Below are positions 18,405 to 27,988 of a stretch of DNA of 64,000 bases, piece by piece. Made by a program: the position numbers and the translations under genes. The notes below the pieces were generated by a model. The model saw only the letters and a program-made list of their open reading frames with translations, was not told the origin of the DNA and did not search any database. The stretch comes from Aliihoeflea sp023389195 (GTDB lineage Bacteria; Pseudomonadota; Alphaproteobacteria; Rhizobiales; Rhizobiaceae): the NCBI GenBank assembly GCA_023389195.1, contig JAEWET010000022.1, positions 1 to 64,000 on the forward strand, in the 5' to 3' direction. Position 1 is the stretch's first letter. Every line of letters starts with the position of its first letter.

Positions 18405-19799
18405 TCAGTTCCGGATCATCGCTTCGACGGCTGCCTGCCTGTCGGCGAGGAGCGCGATGTCGCCGCGCGTCTCCAGATTGAGACGCAGAAGCGGCTCGGT
18501 GTTCGATGCGCGCAGGTTCAGGCGCCAATCGTCGAATTCCATCGACAGCCCGTCCAGCCAGTCGGTCGTGCGTGCCTTGCCGGCCAGATTGTCGGCGATG
18601 CGCTCCTGAATCCTGCGGCTGTCCGGCACGGTGAAATTGATCTCGCCCGAACACGGGAACGCCGCGATGCGATCGGCGAGCAGATCGGCCAGCGACACGT
18701 CGCGCGCGGAGAGTTCCGCGACGACCGCGAGCCAGGCCAGCATACCGGAATCACAATAGGCGAAATCGCGGAAATAATGATGCGCGCTCATCTCGCCGCC
18801 ATAGATGGCATCCTCCTCGCGCATCTTCTGCTTGAAGAAGGCGTGCCCGGTCGGGCAGGCTTTCGCGACGCCGCCCATCCGGCCGACGATGTCGATCGTG
18901 TTCCAGCAGACGCGCGGATCGTAGATGATCGGCGAGCCGGGATGGTCGCGCAGCATGGTCGCCGCGATCATGCCGACGAGGTAGTAGCCTTCGACGAATT
19001 CGCCGCGATGGTCGTAGAGGAAGCAGCGGTCGAAATCGCCGTCCCAGGCGATGCCGAGATCGGCGCCCGTCTCGCGCACGGCGGCGCTCGCGCGCAGGCG
19101 CTTTTCCGGCAATAGCGGGTTCGGGATGCCATTCGGCAGGCGCGGATCGGGCTCGTGGTCGACGCGCACGAACTCGAAGGGCAGATGCGGCTCCAGCATG
19201 TCGAGAACTGGCCCGGCACAACCATTGCCGGCATGAACGACGATCTTCATCTGCCGCAGGGGCTTGGCCGCGACGGATGAGAGCAGCCGGTCGACATAGG
19301 CCCGGCGCGGCAGGATGTCGTGCAGGTGCCCGCGCGCGGCGTAGTCCGCCACCGCCGGCAGTGGGATTTCGGAGAGGACGACGTTCTCCAGCGCATCGAG
19401 CGCGTTCTCGCGGGTCGCGGCGCGTGCGCCCGAAAGCACCATCTTCAGCCCATTGTAGTCGGCCGGATTGTGGCTCGCCGTGACCATCAGCCCGGCATCG
19501 GCGCCGCTCGCGGCTGTGTGGAAATAGACCTCTTCCGTGCCGCACATGCCGAGCGGCAGAACGTCGACGCCGACGTCCAGCAGTCCCTGAGCCAGCGCCA
19601 GCGCGAAGGCCGGGCTCTCCTGGCGCATGTCGTGGCCGACGACGACCGCGCGCGGGGCCAGTTCGCGCCCGACGGCCTTGCCGAAGCGGTGCATGAAGGC
19701 GACGTCGATTTCCTGCGGGATGCGGCCGCGAACGTCATAGGCCTTGAAGGGCGATCCCAATGGCGTACTCCGCTGAAGACTTGATGGGGCAAGTTGCAC
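18405..19799 (-). CDS. manB: Phosphomannomutase/phosphoglucomutase
   Basis: The 464-residue alpha-D-phosphohexomutase interconverts mannose-6-phosphate and mannose-1-phosphate, and usually also the glucose phosphates. TASHNP carries the phosphoserine Ser109. DGDFDR (Asp253, 255, 257) binds Mg2+. GGEMSAHHYFRD is the sugar-recognition loop, and RASNTEPLLRLN near the C-terminus binds the phosphate. It is divergent from manC (81 bp between the starts), so both may share a control region. Together they turn mannose-6-phosphate into GDP-mannose. Confidence 0.93.
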   Translation of the reverse strand: MQLAPSSLQRSTPLGSPFKAYDVRGRIPQEIDVAFMHRFGKAVGRELAPRAVVVGHDMRQESPAFALALAQGLLDVGVDVLPLGMCGTEEVYFHTAASGADAGLMVTASHNPADYNGLKMVLSGARAATRENALDALENVVLSEIPLPAVADYAARGHLHDILPRRAYVDRLLSSVAAKPLRQMKIVVHAGNGCAGPVLDMLEPHLPFEFVRVDHEPDPRLPNGIPNPLLPEKRLRASAAVRETGADLGIAWDGDFDRCFLYDHRGEFVEGYYLVGMIAATMLRDHPGSPIIYDPRVCWNTIDIVGRMGGVAKACPTGHAFFKQKMREEDAIYGGEMSAHHYFRDFAYCDSGMLAWLAVVAELSARDVSLADLLADRIAAFPCSGEINFTVPDSRRIQERIADNLAGKARTTDWLDGLSMEFDDWRLNLRASNTEPLLRLNLETRGDIALLADRQAAVEAMIRN

Positions 19800-19880
19800 A
19801 ATTTGCGTTCACGACATGTAAATTGGACTTTGTCATGAATACTCCGGAACGGAACCGGGAAAGACAGCGGGGACGCGCGA

Positions 19881-21284
19881 ATGCTCTTGCCTATCATCAT
19901 GGCTGGCGGGTCGGGGACCCGGCTCTGGCCGCTCTCGCGACAGCTCTACCCCAAGCAGTTCCACGCGCTGGTCGGCAACGAAACCATGCTGCAGGCAACC
20001 GTCTCGCGCCTCGATGGCCTCGACGCCCAGACGCCGCTCGTCATCTGCAACGAGGAACAGCGCTTTCTGGCCGCCGAGCAGATGCGCGTCGCGGGCGCTG
20101 GCGATGCGACGATCCTGCTCGAGCCTGTCGGCCGCAACACGGCGCCCGCCATCGCGCTCGCCGCAATCCGCGCATCGGCAGCCGGGCACGATCCGGTCCT
20201 GCTCGTCCTTGCCGCCGACCATCACATCCGCCAATCCGAGGCGTTCCACGATTGCGTGCGCGCCGGCGTGAAGCTGGCCACGGAAGGCAAGCTCGTCACC
20301 TTCGGCATTGTCCCGGCGAGCGCCGAGACGGGCTACGGCTACATCCGCAAGGGCAATCCGCTCGGGGCGGGCTTCGAGGTCGCCGCCTTCGAGGAAAAGC
20401 CTGACGCTGCCACCGCCGGGCGCTACGTCTCGGAAGGCAACTACCTCTGGAACAGCGGCATGTTCATGTTCCGCGCCCGACGCTATCTGGAAGAGTTGAA
20501 GAAATTCCGGCCCGACATCCTCACCGCCTGCCGGCAGGCGATGGCCGCGACCACGCCCGACATGCAGTTCGTGCGCGTCGACGCCAAGGCGTTCGCCGAG
20601 TGTCCGTCCGAATCCGTCGACTATGCGGTCATGGAAAAGACGAAAGACGCCGTCGTTCTGCCGCTCGACGCCGAGTGGAACGACATCGGCTCGTGGTCGG
20701 CGCTCCTTTCGGTGCAGGAGCGCGACGCGGACGGCAACTCGTTCTCAGGCGATGTGCTGTCGATCGGCACGCGCAACACGCTGGTGCGCGCCGATGGCCG
20801 CCTCGTCGCCCTCGTCGGCATCGAGGACCTCGTCGTCGTCGAGACCAAGGACGCGCTGCTCGTCGCCCATCGCGACAAGGTTCAGGACGTCAAGGGCATC
20901 GTCGACCAGTTGCGCGAAGCCGGCCGCACCGAGCACCTGAAACATCGCGACGTCTACCGGCCGTGGGGCCACTACGATTCCATCGATGTCGGGGAGCGCG
21001 ACCAGGTGAAGCGCATCACGGTCAATCCGGGCGCCAAGCTCTCGGTTCAGATGCATCATCACCGCTCCGAGCATTGGGTCGTCGTGCGCGGCACCGCGCG
21101 GGTGCACAAGGGCGAGGAGACGATCATGCTGACGGAGAACGAATCCGTTTACATCCCGCTCGGCGAAATCCACGCACTGGAAAATCCCGGCAAGATCCCG
21201 CTCGAACTGATCGAGGTGCAGACGGGTTCCTATCTCGGCGAGGACGACATAGTGCGCTTCGAAGACCGCTACGGCAGGTCGTAG
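19881..21284 (+). CDS. manC: Mannose-1-phosphate guanylyltransferase / mannose-6-phosphate isomerase
   Basis: The 467-residue bifunctional type II phosphomannose isomerase makes GDP-mannose and can also supply mannose-6-phosphate. The N-terminal nucleotidyltransferase has GGSGTRLWPLSR at residues 9-20 and FEEKP in the mid-domain. The C-terminal cupin has RPWGHYDSID, QMHHHRSEHWVVV and NPGKIPLELIEVQTG, carrying the metal-binding His/Glu residues of the isomerase site. The start is ATG 19881. The downstream transglutaminase gene converges with a 6-bp gap. Confidence 0.95.
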   Translation: MLLPIIMAGGSGTRLWPLSRQLYPKQFHALVGNETMLQATVSRLDGLDAQTPLVICNEEQRFLAAEQMRVAGAGDATILLEPVGRNTAPAIALAAIRASAAGHDPVLLVLAADHHIRQSEAFHDCVRAGVKLATEGKLVTFGIVPASAETGYGYIRKGNPLGAGFEVAAFEEKPDAATAGRYVSEGNYLWNSGMFMFRARRYLEELKKFRPDILTACRQAMAATTPDMQFVRVDAKAFAECPSESVDYAVMEKTKDAVVLPLDAEWNDIGSWSALLSVQERDADGNSFSGDVLSIGTRNTLVRADGRLVALVGIEDLVVVETKDALLVAHRDKVQDVKGIVDQLREAGRTEHLKHRDVYRPWGHYDSIDVGERDQVKRITVNPGAKLSVQMHHHRSEHWVVVRGTARVHKGEETIMLTENESVYIPLGEIHALENPGKIPLELIEVQTGSYLGEDDIVRFEDRYGRS

Positions 21285-21290
21285 ACTGAG

Positions 21291-22163
21291 CTAATCGAGC
21301 GGCAAAACGTCGACGGCCTGCGTGGCCGTCTGGCCACCGGCGGTCCGGATGACGCCGCGCACCGGCGGCACGTCGGCGTAGTCGCGGCCATAGCCCACGA
21401 CGATATGGTCCGCCCCCACGACCAGGTCGTTGGTCGGGTCGAACTCGACCCAGCCGGTCTTCGCCCCGCACCAGGCCGACACCCAAGCGTGCATGGCATC
21501 CGCGCCTTCGAGCCGCTCCTCGCCCGCCTGTGGAATCGTCCGCAGGTAGCCGCTGACATAGGCGGCGGGTATGCCCAGATGCCGCAAGCCCGCGATCATG
21601 ATGTGGCTGAAATCCTGGCAAACGCCATGCCGCGCCTCGAAGGCCTCGGCCAGCGGCGTGTCGACATCGGTCGCCTCGGCGTCGTAGCGCATGTCCTTAT
21701 ACAGAGCGGCATTGAGCGCGAGTGCCGTCTCATAGACGGTTCGAGATGAATGTTCCCGCGCATAGTCGCGGATGCCCGCATGGGGCGGGACGAGCGCAGA
21801 CGCGTTGAGGAAATGCGCCGGCGAGCGTCCAAGGAGCGTCCGGTCCGCGTCGAGTTCGGCGCGCAGATCGGCAAGGGAAACCGAATCCGAAATGGCATAG
21901 GACGGCGCCGTGCGCTCCACCCGCGCCTGCGCGGTGTAGACCAGATCGTCGGGGATGGCGTCGAAGGCGCAGTCGGTGACGGGATTGCCAAAAAAATCCA
22001 CCCGCGCCGAGCGCTCACGCGGCACCGGATCGACGTCGACATGGCCGGCGATCATCCGTTGATGTGTGCCGAGCGTCTGCGGCAGCACCCGGATCGCATG
22101 GCGCCCGCCGCCGGCAAGGCCGGAATAGTCGAAGCGCATGGTCAGCTTGATGTCATAGAGCAT
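21291..22163 (-). CDS. Transglutaminase-like cysteine protein
   Basis: The 290-residue protein has an N-terminal beta domain (bacterial transglutaminase-like N) and a transglutaminase-like core with triad Cys182 (GVCQDFSH), His225 (DAMHAW) and Asp242 (EFDPTND). Such proteins act as cysteine proteases or acyl-transferases on peptide bonds. No signal peptide is seen, so it is likely cytoplasmic. It is the last gene of a three-gene operon behind the ATP-grasp/alpha-E and DUF2126 genes, with 6 bp between stop and start codons. Comparative-genomic work on ATP-grasp amidoligases links this trio to synthesis or trimming of a peptide-like product. The exact substrate is unknown. Confidence 0.9.
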   Translation of the reverse strand: MLYDIKLTMRFDYSGLAGGGRHAIRVLPQTLGTHQRMIAGHVDVDPVPRERSARVDFFGNPVTDCAFDAIPDDLVYTAQARVERTAPSYAISDSVSLADLRAELDADRTLLGRSPAHFLNASALVPPHAGIRDYAREHSSRTVYETALALNAALYKDMRYDAEATDVDTPLAEAFEARHGVCQDFSHIMIAGLRHLGIPAAYVSGYLRTIPQAGEERLEGADAMHAWVSAWCGAKTGWVEFDPTNDLVVGADHIVVGYGRDYADVPPVRGVIRTAGGQTATQAVDVLPLD

Positions 22164-22169
22164 GGCGCG

Positions 22170-24548
22170 TCATCCCAGATAGGCCGCGGCGACGAGGTCG
22201 GAGATGATCTCCAACTCGCCATGCACGCGTTCGAGGAAGGCGGCATCGACCTCCTGCACCTGCGCGGTCGCGAGCTCGGTGTGGAGCCGAAGCGTCGCGC
22301 GCGCCAGGTCGCCGGCGCGGCCGGCAAGCCCGCCATCGGGCAGCAATTGAACCTGGTCGTTGATTTCCGCGACCTGGAACAGGATCGAGCGCGGATTCAT
22401 CGGGTCGAGCGCCAAGAGCGCCACGACGCTTTCGACGCTCGCCTCCAGCGAAAAGCGGCGGCGATGGGTCAAGACGCTGTCACCGATCTCGATGGCGATG
22501 TCGAGCGCGCCTTCAGGCGCATCGTAGGAGATCATGAAGCCGAGCATGGAGGCGGTCGCGATAGCCCGCTCGATCGAGCGGCCGATCCGCATGAAGCGCC
22601 AACCGGTGAAACGGTACATATTCTCATGCGCAAGGCCGGAAAAACCGGTGATTTTGCGCAAGAGAACACCCATTATCCGCCCGTTTGGGTCAGAAGCCTC
22701 ATCTTTTTCGCTCATATTCCGGGTCGTTGCGGCCAAATCCTTGAGTGCCGCCCAGCCATCGATCGAGAAACGGTCGCGAACTTTCGAGGCGCTGAAGACG
22801 GCCGAGCCGATGGTCGCGGACAGTGCTTCGGGAATGCGCTGGGTAAGATCGATCCCGGCATCGTCGAGAAGCTGGGCAAAATGGACGAGGAGCGGTGTTT
22901 CCTCGCCGCCCGCTTCCGCCGCACGGACGCGGTAGGCCCTGATTAGTCGCATCGTGTCTTCGGCGCGTTCCACATAGCGCCCGAGCCAGAAGAGATTGTC
23001 GGCGGCGCGGGCAGGCAGCGCGCCCTGCTGCGCCTTGAGGTTGGCCGCGTGCTCGCCGGAGAGAAGGCTGATGGCCTCGACCGGCTTGTCGGCGACAACC
23101 CAGACATCGGCGACCTTGCCGCCGAGCGCCAGGCTCGCCGCGCCGCCCTCGCCTGCCGCAATGCGCGCATAGCCGCCGGGCAGCGCCTGCCAGCCATCGG
23201 CCGTGCGTGCGAGGAAAACACGCAGGCTGAACGGCCGCGCAACCAGCCTGTCGCCGTCAAGCGCCGGCGTCGAGCCGAGCGAGACGATCTCCTGCGCGAC
23301 GAAGAGTTCGGGGTGAGCGTCGGGCGAGGCGTCGACCGAGAAGCCGTGGGTCGCGAGCGGCACGTCGCCTTCATAGGGGAGGCTGGTCGAGAGCGCGGAG
23401 GAGCGGTGGAGATCAGTCCGTTCCGCGATGGCCGTCCGCGTCGCCTCGTCGCCGCACCACCATGTCGCGACGTTTGGCAGGGCGAGCGGTTCGCCGTGAA
23501 GGATTCGCGAAAGGCGCGGCATGAAGGCGAGGAGTGCGCGCGTTTCGAGGATGCCGACGCCGAGCGCGTTGACCATGGCGAGGCTCCCCTGCCGCAGCGC
23601 CGAAACGAGGCCCGGCGTGCCGAGGCGCGAGCGGTCGTCGAGTTCGAGCGGGTCGGCATAGCTCGCGTCGAGACGCCGCCACAGGACGCCGACCGGCTGC
23701 GGGCCGGAGACGGTGCGCACCATCAGGCGGCCATCGCGCACGGTCAAATCCTCGCCTTCGAGAAGCGACAGGCCGAGATAGCGCGCGATGTACGCGTGCT
23801 CGAAATAGGTGTCGCTGTGCGGCCCCGGCGTCAGGATCGCGGCACGCCCCTCCCCGCCCGGCGCCAGCGATTGCAGGCTGGAGCGGAAATCGCGGAAGAA
23901 GCCCGCGAGCCGCTGGACGTTGGTGCGGGCGTAGAGTTCAGCGAAGATGCGCGCGGTCGCGACGCGGTTTTCGAGCGCGAAGCCCGCGCCGGAAGGTGCC
24001 TGCGTGCGGTCGCCGAGCACCCACCAGTCACCGTCGACGGAGCGCGCGACGTCGAAGGCGACGATATTCAGCCGGTGGCCGGAGGCGGGCGGCACGCCGA
24101 CCATCGGGCGCAGCCATTCGGGGCTCTGCGCGACGATTGCCGACGGCAAGTGTCCGTCCGCGACGAGACGGTTTTCGCCGTAGATGTCGGCCGCGACGGC
24201 TTCCAGAAGCTCGGCGCGCTGGACGAGGCCGGAAACGAGACCGGACCAGTCGGTCTCGTGGATCAGGACAGGGAGATGGCTGAGCGGCCAGACGCGCTCG
24301 GCATCGCCGGCGCCGAACTGGCGCAGATAGACGCCGGCATCGCGCAGGTATTCGTCGCCGCGCGCGACGCGGCCTTCGATCTCGCCCGGTTTCATCCGGG
24401 CCAGATCGTCGACGAGACCGCGCCAGAGCGGACGCACCGCGCCGTCGCCATCCAGAAGCTCGTCATGCGTTCCGGGGAACGCTCGATAGGTCTCCAGAAG
24501 CGCGGAGCGCCTTTGCGGCAGGGACGGGCGGGGCGACGGGGCGTTCAT
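22170..24548 (-). CDS. Circularly permuted ATP-grasp and alpha-E fusion protein
   Basis: The 792-residue protein joins a circularly permuted type 2 ATP-grasp module (DUF404/DUF407, about 60-470) to an alpha-helical alpha-E domain (DUF403, about 485-790). The ATP-grasp part has DRTQAPSGAGFALENR and LTPGPHSDTYFEHAYIARYLG. The helical part starts LPARAADNLFWLGRYVERAEDTMR. ATP-grasp proteins of this type are predicted to ligate amino acids or peptides; the domains are often separate genes. The start is ATG 24548, overlapping the upstream stop as ATGA. An upstream in-frame start at 24641 would lie in the previous gene. Substrate unknown. Confidence 0.9.
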   Translation of the reverse strand: MNAPSPRPSLPQRRSALLETYRAFPGTHDELLDGDGAVRPLWRGLVDDLARMKPGEIEGRVARGDEYLRDAGVYLRQFGAGDAERVWPLSHLPVLIHETDWSGLVSGLVQRAELLEAVAADIYGENRLVADGHLPSAIVAQSPEWLRPMVGVPPASGHRLNIVAFDVARSVDGDWWVLGDRTQAPSGAGFALENRVATARIFAELYARTNVQRLAGFFRDFRSSLQSLAPGGEGRAAILTPGPHSDTYFEHAYIARYLGLSLLEGEDLTVRDGRLMVRTVSGPQPVGVLWRRLDASYADPLELDDRSRLGTPGLVSALRQGSLAMVNALGVGILETRALLAFMPRLSRILHGEPLALPNVATWWCGDEATRTAIAERTDLHRSSALSTSLPYEGDVPLATHGFSVDASPDAHPELFVAQEIVSLGSTPALDGDRLVARPFSLRVFLARTADGWQALPGGYARIAAGEGGAASLALGGKVADVWVVADKPVEAISLLSGEHAANLKAQQGALPARAADNLFWLGRYVERAEDTMRLIRAYRVRAAEAGGEETPLLVHFAQLLDDAGIDLTQRIPEALSATIGSAVFSASKVRDRFSIDGWAALKDLAATTRNMSEKDEASDPNGRIMGVLLRKITGFSGLAHENMYRFTGWRFMRIGRSIERAIATASMLGFMISYDAPEGALDIAIEIGDSVLTHRRRFSLEASVESVVALLALDPMNPRSILFQVAEINDQVQLLPDGGLAGRAGDLARATLRLHTELATAQVQEVDAAFLERVHGELEIISDLVAAAYLG

Positions 24549-27500
24549 AGGTTCGCCGGACGTCTCAAATCGAGCGTTGAAGGAAACTCCGGATGCGGCG
24601 TCTCGCGGGCAGCTTCGAACCGGCCGGGCGTGTGGCCCCACGGCTCGAAACGCGACAGCCGCCGGGCCTCTGCCTCGTTGTTGTTGATCGGGAACGTTTC
24701 GAAGTTGCGCCCGCCCGGATGGGCGACGTGGTAGACGCAGCCGCCCAGCGAGCGGCCGGTCCAGTTGTCGTAGATGTCGAAGGTCAGCGGAGTATCAACC
24801 TTGAGGACCGGGTGAAGCGCCATCGAGGGCTGCCATGCCTTGTAACGAACGCCGGCGACCGCCACGCCGTTCGCCACCTTCTCCAGCGGCATACGCCGGC
24901 GGTTACAGGTGACTGCGTAGCGCGAGGGGTCGGCCGCCTGGAGCTTGACCTGGAGGCGTTCTGTCGAACTGTCCGTGTAGCGAACCGTGCCTCCAATCGC
25001 GCCGGTTTCGCCGAGCACGTGCCACGGCTCCAGCGCCTGGCGCAGTTCGAGCCTGACACCCTCGACCTCGATTTCACCGCAGAACGGGAAGCGGAACTCG
25101 GCCTGCGCCTCGAACCATTCGGATCGGAACGCGAAACCGTGGTCCTTGAGGTCAGCCAAGACTTCGAGGAAATCGGTCCAGACATGGTGTTGGAGCATGA
25201 AGCGGTCGTGGAGCGCCGTGCCCCAGCGCGTGAACGCGCCCTTGACCGGCGTCTGCCACAAGCGGGCGATGATGGCGCGCACCAGCAATTGCTGGGCGAG
25301 CGACATGCGCGGATTAGGCGGCATCTCGAAGCCGCGGAATTCGACGAGTCCCAGCCGGCCGGTCGGCCCGTCCGGCGAATAGAGCTTGTCGATGCAGATT
25401 TCCGCGCGATGCGTGTTGCCGGTCACGTCCGTCAGGAGATTTCTCAACAGGCGATCCGTCAGCCAGGGCAATGGTTGGCCGCCCTCCTGCGGATCGGGGA
25501 TCTGCGCCATCGCGATCTCGAGCTCGTAGAGCCCGTCATGGCGGGCTTCGTCTATGCGCGGCGCCTGGCTCGTGGGGCCGATGAAAAGGCCGGAGAACAG
25601 GTAGGAGAGCGAGGGATGGCGCTGCCAATAGAGGATGAGGCTGCGCAACAGGTCGGGCCGGCGCAGGAAGGGACTGTCCATAGGCGTGCGGCCACCGACG
25701 ACGACGTGGTTGCCGCCGCCGGTGCCCGTATGGCGCCCGTCGATCATGAACTTGTCGGCGCCGAGGCGGCACTGACGCGCCTCCTCGTAGATCGCCTCGG
25801 TCGTCGCCACGCAATCCCGCCAGGACGAAGCCGGATGGATGTTGACCTCGATGACGCCCGGATCGGGCGCGACCCGGATGACGTTCATGCGCGGGTCGGC
25901 CGGCGGCGCATAGCCTTCGATGTGAACCTTGACGCCGAGCTTTTCGGCTGCGTTCTCGGCGGCGGCGACCAGTTCCAGATAGTCCTCGATGCGTTCGACC
26001 GGGGGCATGAAGACGCAGAGCCGCCCATCACGCGGTTCGACCGACAGCGCAGTGCGCACGGCACCGCCGAGTTCGCCGATCTCCTGCGGCACGATCGCCT
26101 GCTGGGGCGTTGCGGCGGTAAAGCTCGCCACCTTCTGCTCCGGTTCCGGCGGCGAGGGAAGCGGACCGCGCTCCTCCGTCGGGTCGGCCGGGTTCACATA
26201 GGGATATTGCGCCGGCGGCACATAGGGGAGCGAGCCGAGCGGCAGGCGATAGCCGACCGGGCTGTCGCCGGGCACGAGGAAGAGATGCCCGCGCCGCACG
26301 TTCCAGACCTCGGACATCCAGCGCGGCGCCGTCGCTACCGCCTGCCAGCGCTGCACCGGCAGGACATAGCCGGACGGCTCGGTCAGCCCACGGCCGAACA
26401 CCCGCGCGATGCGGTAGCGCTCCTCAGGGTCCTTCAGTTCGGAGTTTTCCGGCGTGACGTTCTCGGGAAGCTGGCCTTCCTTCAGGAGCCACTCAGCCGG
26501 GTCCTCATACGCGGCCACCACGTTCTCGCCGGGAAGCCCCAGCTCTCCGGCGATGGCTTGAAGCAGGTTTTCCGCCTCTTGCGGCGAAGCCGTGCCGCCG
26601 CCGCTCTCTGTCGCGATCCGGTCTGCATCGCGCCAGATGTGCCTGCCGTCGTCGCGCCAGTAAAGCGAGAACGTCCAGCGCGGCAGCGTCTCGCCCGGAT
26701 ACCACTTGCCCTGCCCGTAATGCAGGAATCCGCCCGGCGCGAAGCGGTCGCGCAGGCGCCGGATCAACTGGTCGGCGAGCGCGCGCTTGGTCGGGCCGAC
26801 CGCGTCGGTGTTCCATTCGGCGGATTCGAAATCGTCGATGGAAACAAATGTCGGCTCTCCGCCCATCGTCAGGCGCACGTCGCCGGCCGTCAGCGCCGCG
26901 TCGACCGTCTCGCCCAGTCGGTCGAGTTCGGTCCAGGCCTCGTCGGAGAAGGGCCTGGTGATGCGCGGATGCTCGGCGACGCGCGTAACCTTCATGTCGA
27001 ACGCGAAATCGACCTCGGCATAGCTCGCCAGGCCGGAGATCGGTGCTGCGTTGGAGAAGTGCGGCGTGGCGGCCAGTGGGATGTGGCTTTCGCCTGTCAG
27101 CAGGCCGGATGTCGGATCGAGGCCGATCCAGCCCGCGCCGGGCAGATAGACCTCGGCCCAGGCGTGGAGGTCGGTGAAGTCATGGTCGGTCCCCGCTGGT
27201 CCGTCGAGCGCGACGAGATCGGGCTTCAACTGAATGAGGTAGCCCGAGACGAAGCGAGCGGCGAAGCCGAGATGGCGCAGGATCTGGACGAGCAGCCAGC
27301 TCGTGTCGCGGCACGAACCGGAAGCGCGCTCGAAGGTTTCCTCGGGCATCTGCACGCCCGGCTCCATGCGGATGACGTAGCCGATCTCGCGCGCCAGCCG
27401 CGCGTTGAGATTGACGACGAAATCGACCGAGCGCGTCCGCTCGCGCGGGATGGTGTCGAGAAAAGCCTGAAGGCGCGGGCCGGCGGGCTCCGGCCTGCGG

Positions 27501-27850
27501 TAGATGACGAGATCATCTTCCAGCGCGGCCGGATAGTCGAACGGCCATTGCTCTGCTTCCTCCTCGACGAAGAAATCGAACGGGTTATAGACCGTCATGT
27601 CGGCGACGAGGTCGACCTCGATCTTCAACTCGCGCACCGGTTCGGGAAAGACATAGCGTGCCAGCCAGTTGCCATAGGGGTCCTGCTGGTAGTTCACGAA
27701 GTGATTGTCCGGCGCGACCTTCAGCGAATGCGAGACCACGCGCGTACGGCTGTGCGGCGCGGGGCGCAAGCGGATGATCTGCGGGCCGAGCGTGACCGGT
27801 CGATCGTACTTGTAATGCGTCAAATGGGTGATGGCAGCGAGGATCGACAT
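24545..27850 (-). CDS. Transglutaminase/DUF2126 large protein
   Basis: The 1101-residue protein has an N-terminal transglutaminase-like region with Cys180 (GSCRDTSW), His229 (LHAWAEV) and Asp245 (GLDPTSG). A long C-terminal DUF2126 region follows, with GGEPTFVSIDD, GQGKWYPGE, and DGRHTGTGGGNHVVVGG. The DUF2126 part contains glutamine-synthetase-like elements, suggesting a second ligase-type active site; this is family knowledge, not shown here. The start ATG 27850 begins MSILAAITHLTHYKYDRP, matching family starts better than a GTG at 27898. First gene of the operon, overlapping the next by 4 bp. Cytoplasmic by lack of a signal. Confidence 0.9.
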   Translation of the reverse strand: MSILAAITHLTHYKYDRPVTLGPQIIRLRPAPHSRTRVVSHSLKVAPDNHFVNYQQDPYGNWLARYVFPEPVRELKIEVDLVADMTVYNPFDFFVEEEAEQWPFDYPAALEDDLVIYRRPEPAGPRLQAFLDTIPRERTRSVDFVVNLNARLAREIGYVIRMEPGVQMPEETFERASGSCRDTSWLLVQILRHLGFAARFVSGYLIQLKPDLVALDGPAGTDHDFTDLHAWAEVYLPGAGWIGLDPTSGLLTGESHIPLAATPHFSNAAPISGLASYAEVDFAFDMKVTRVAEHPRITRPFSDEAWTELDRLGETVDAALTAGDVRLTMGGEPTFVSIDDFESAEWNTDAVGPTKRALADQLIRRLRDRFAPGGFLHYGQGKWYPGETLPRWTFSLYWRDDGRHIWRDADRIATESGGGTASPQEAENLLQAIAGELGLPGENVVAAYEDPAEWLLKEGQLPENVTPENSELKDPEERYRIARVFGRGLTEPSGYVLPVQRWQAVATAPRWMSEVWNVRRGHLFLVPGDSPVGYRLPLGSLPYVPPAQYPYVNPADPTEERGPLPSPPEPEQKVASFTAATPQQAIVPQEIGELGGAVRTALSVEPRDGRLCVFMPPVERIEDYLELVAAAENAAEKLGVKVHIEGYAPPADPRMNVIRVAPDPGVIEVNIHPASSWRDCVATTEAIYEEARQCRLGADKFMIDGRHTGTGGGNHVVVGGRTPMDSPFLRRPDLLRSLILYWQRHPSLSYLFSGLFIGPTSQAPRIDEARHDGLYELEIAMAQIPDPQEGGQPLPWLTDRLLRNLLTDVTGNTHRAEICIDKLYSPDGPTGRLGLVEFRGFEMPPNPRMSLAQQLLVRAIIARLWQTPVKGAFTRWGTALHDRFMLQHHVWTDFLEVLADLKDHGFAFRSEWFEAQAEFRFPFCGEIEVEGVRLELRQALEPWHVLGETGAIGGTVRYTDSSTERLQVKLQAADPSRYAVTCNRRRMPLEKVANGVAVAGVRYKAWQPSMALHPVLKVDTPLTFDIYDNWTGRSLGGCVYHVAHPGGRNFETFPINNNEAEARRLSRFEPWGHTPGRFEAARETPHPEFPSTLDLRRPANL

Positions 27851-27988
27851 CGGGCGGGTAAGCTTCCATGTGTGATCGGATCGTGCGGACGTTTTCACAA
27901 ATAGGTGCGTCGCACCACAGCTTTGTTGGAAATGAGTTGCATGCTCCGTCCGGGGCCATCACCTTGCGCACCGACGATGGAGGAATTG

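Noticed and set aside
24593..27904. An 1103-codon open frame on the + strand antisense to the DUF2126 gene
   Set aside because: It is charge-rich, has no recognisable domain and mirrors the codon bias of the G+C-rich real gene on the - strand, whose motifs are clear.
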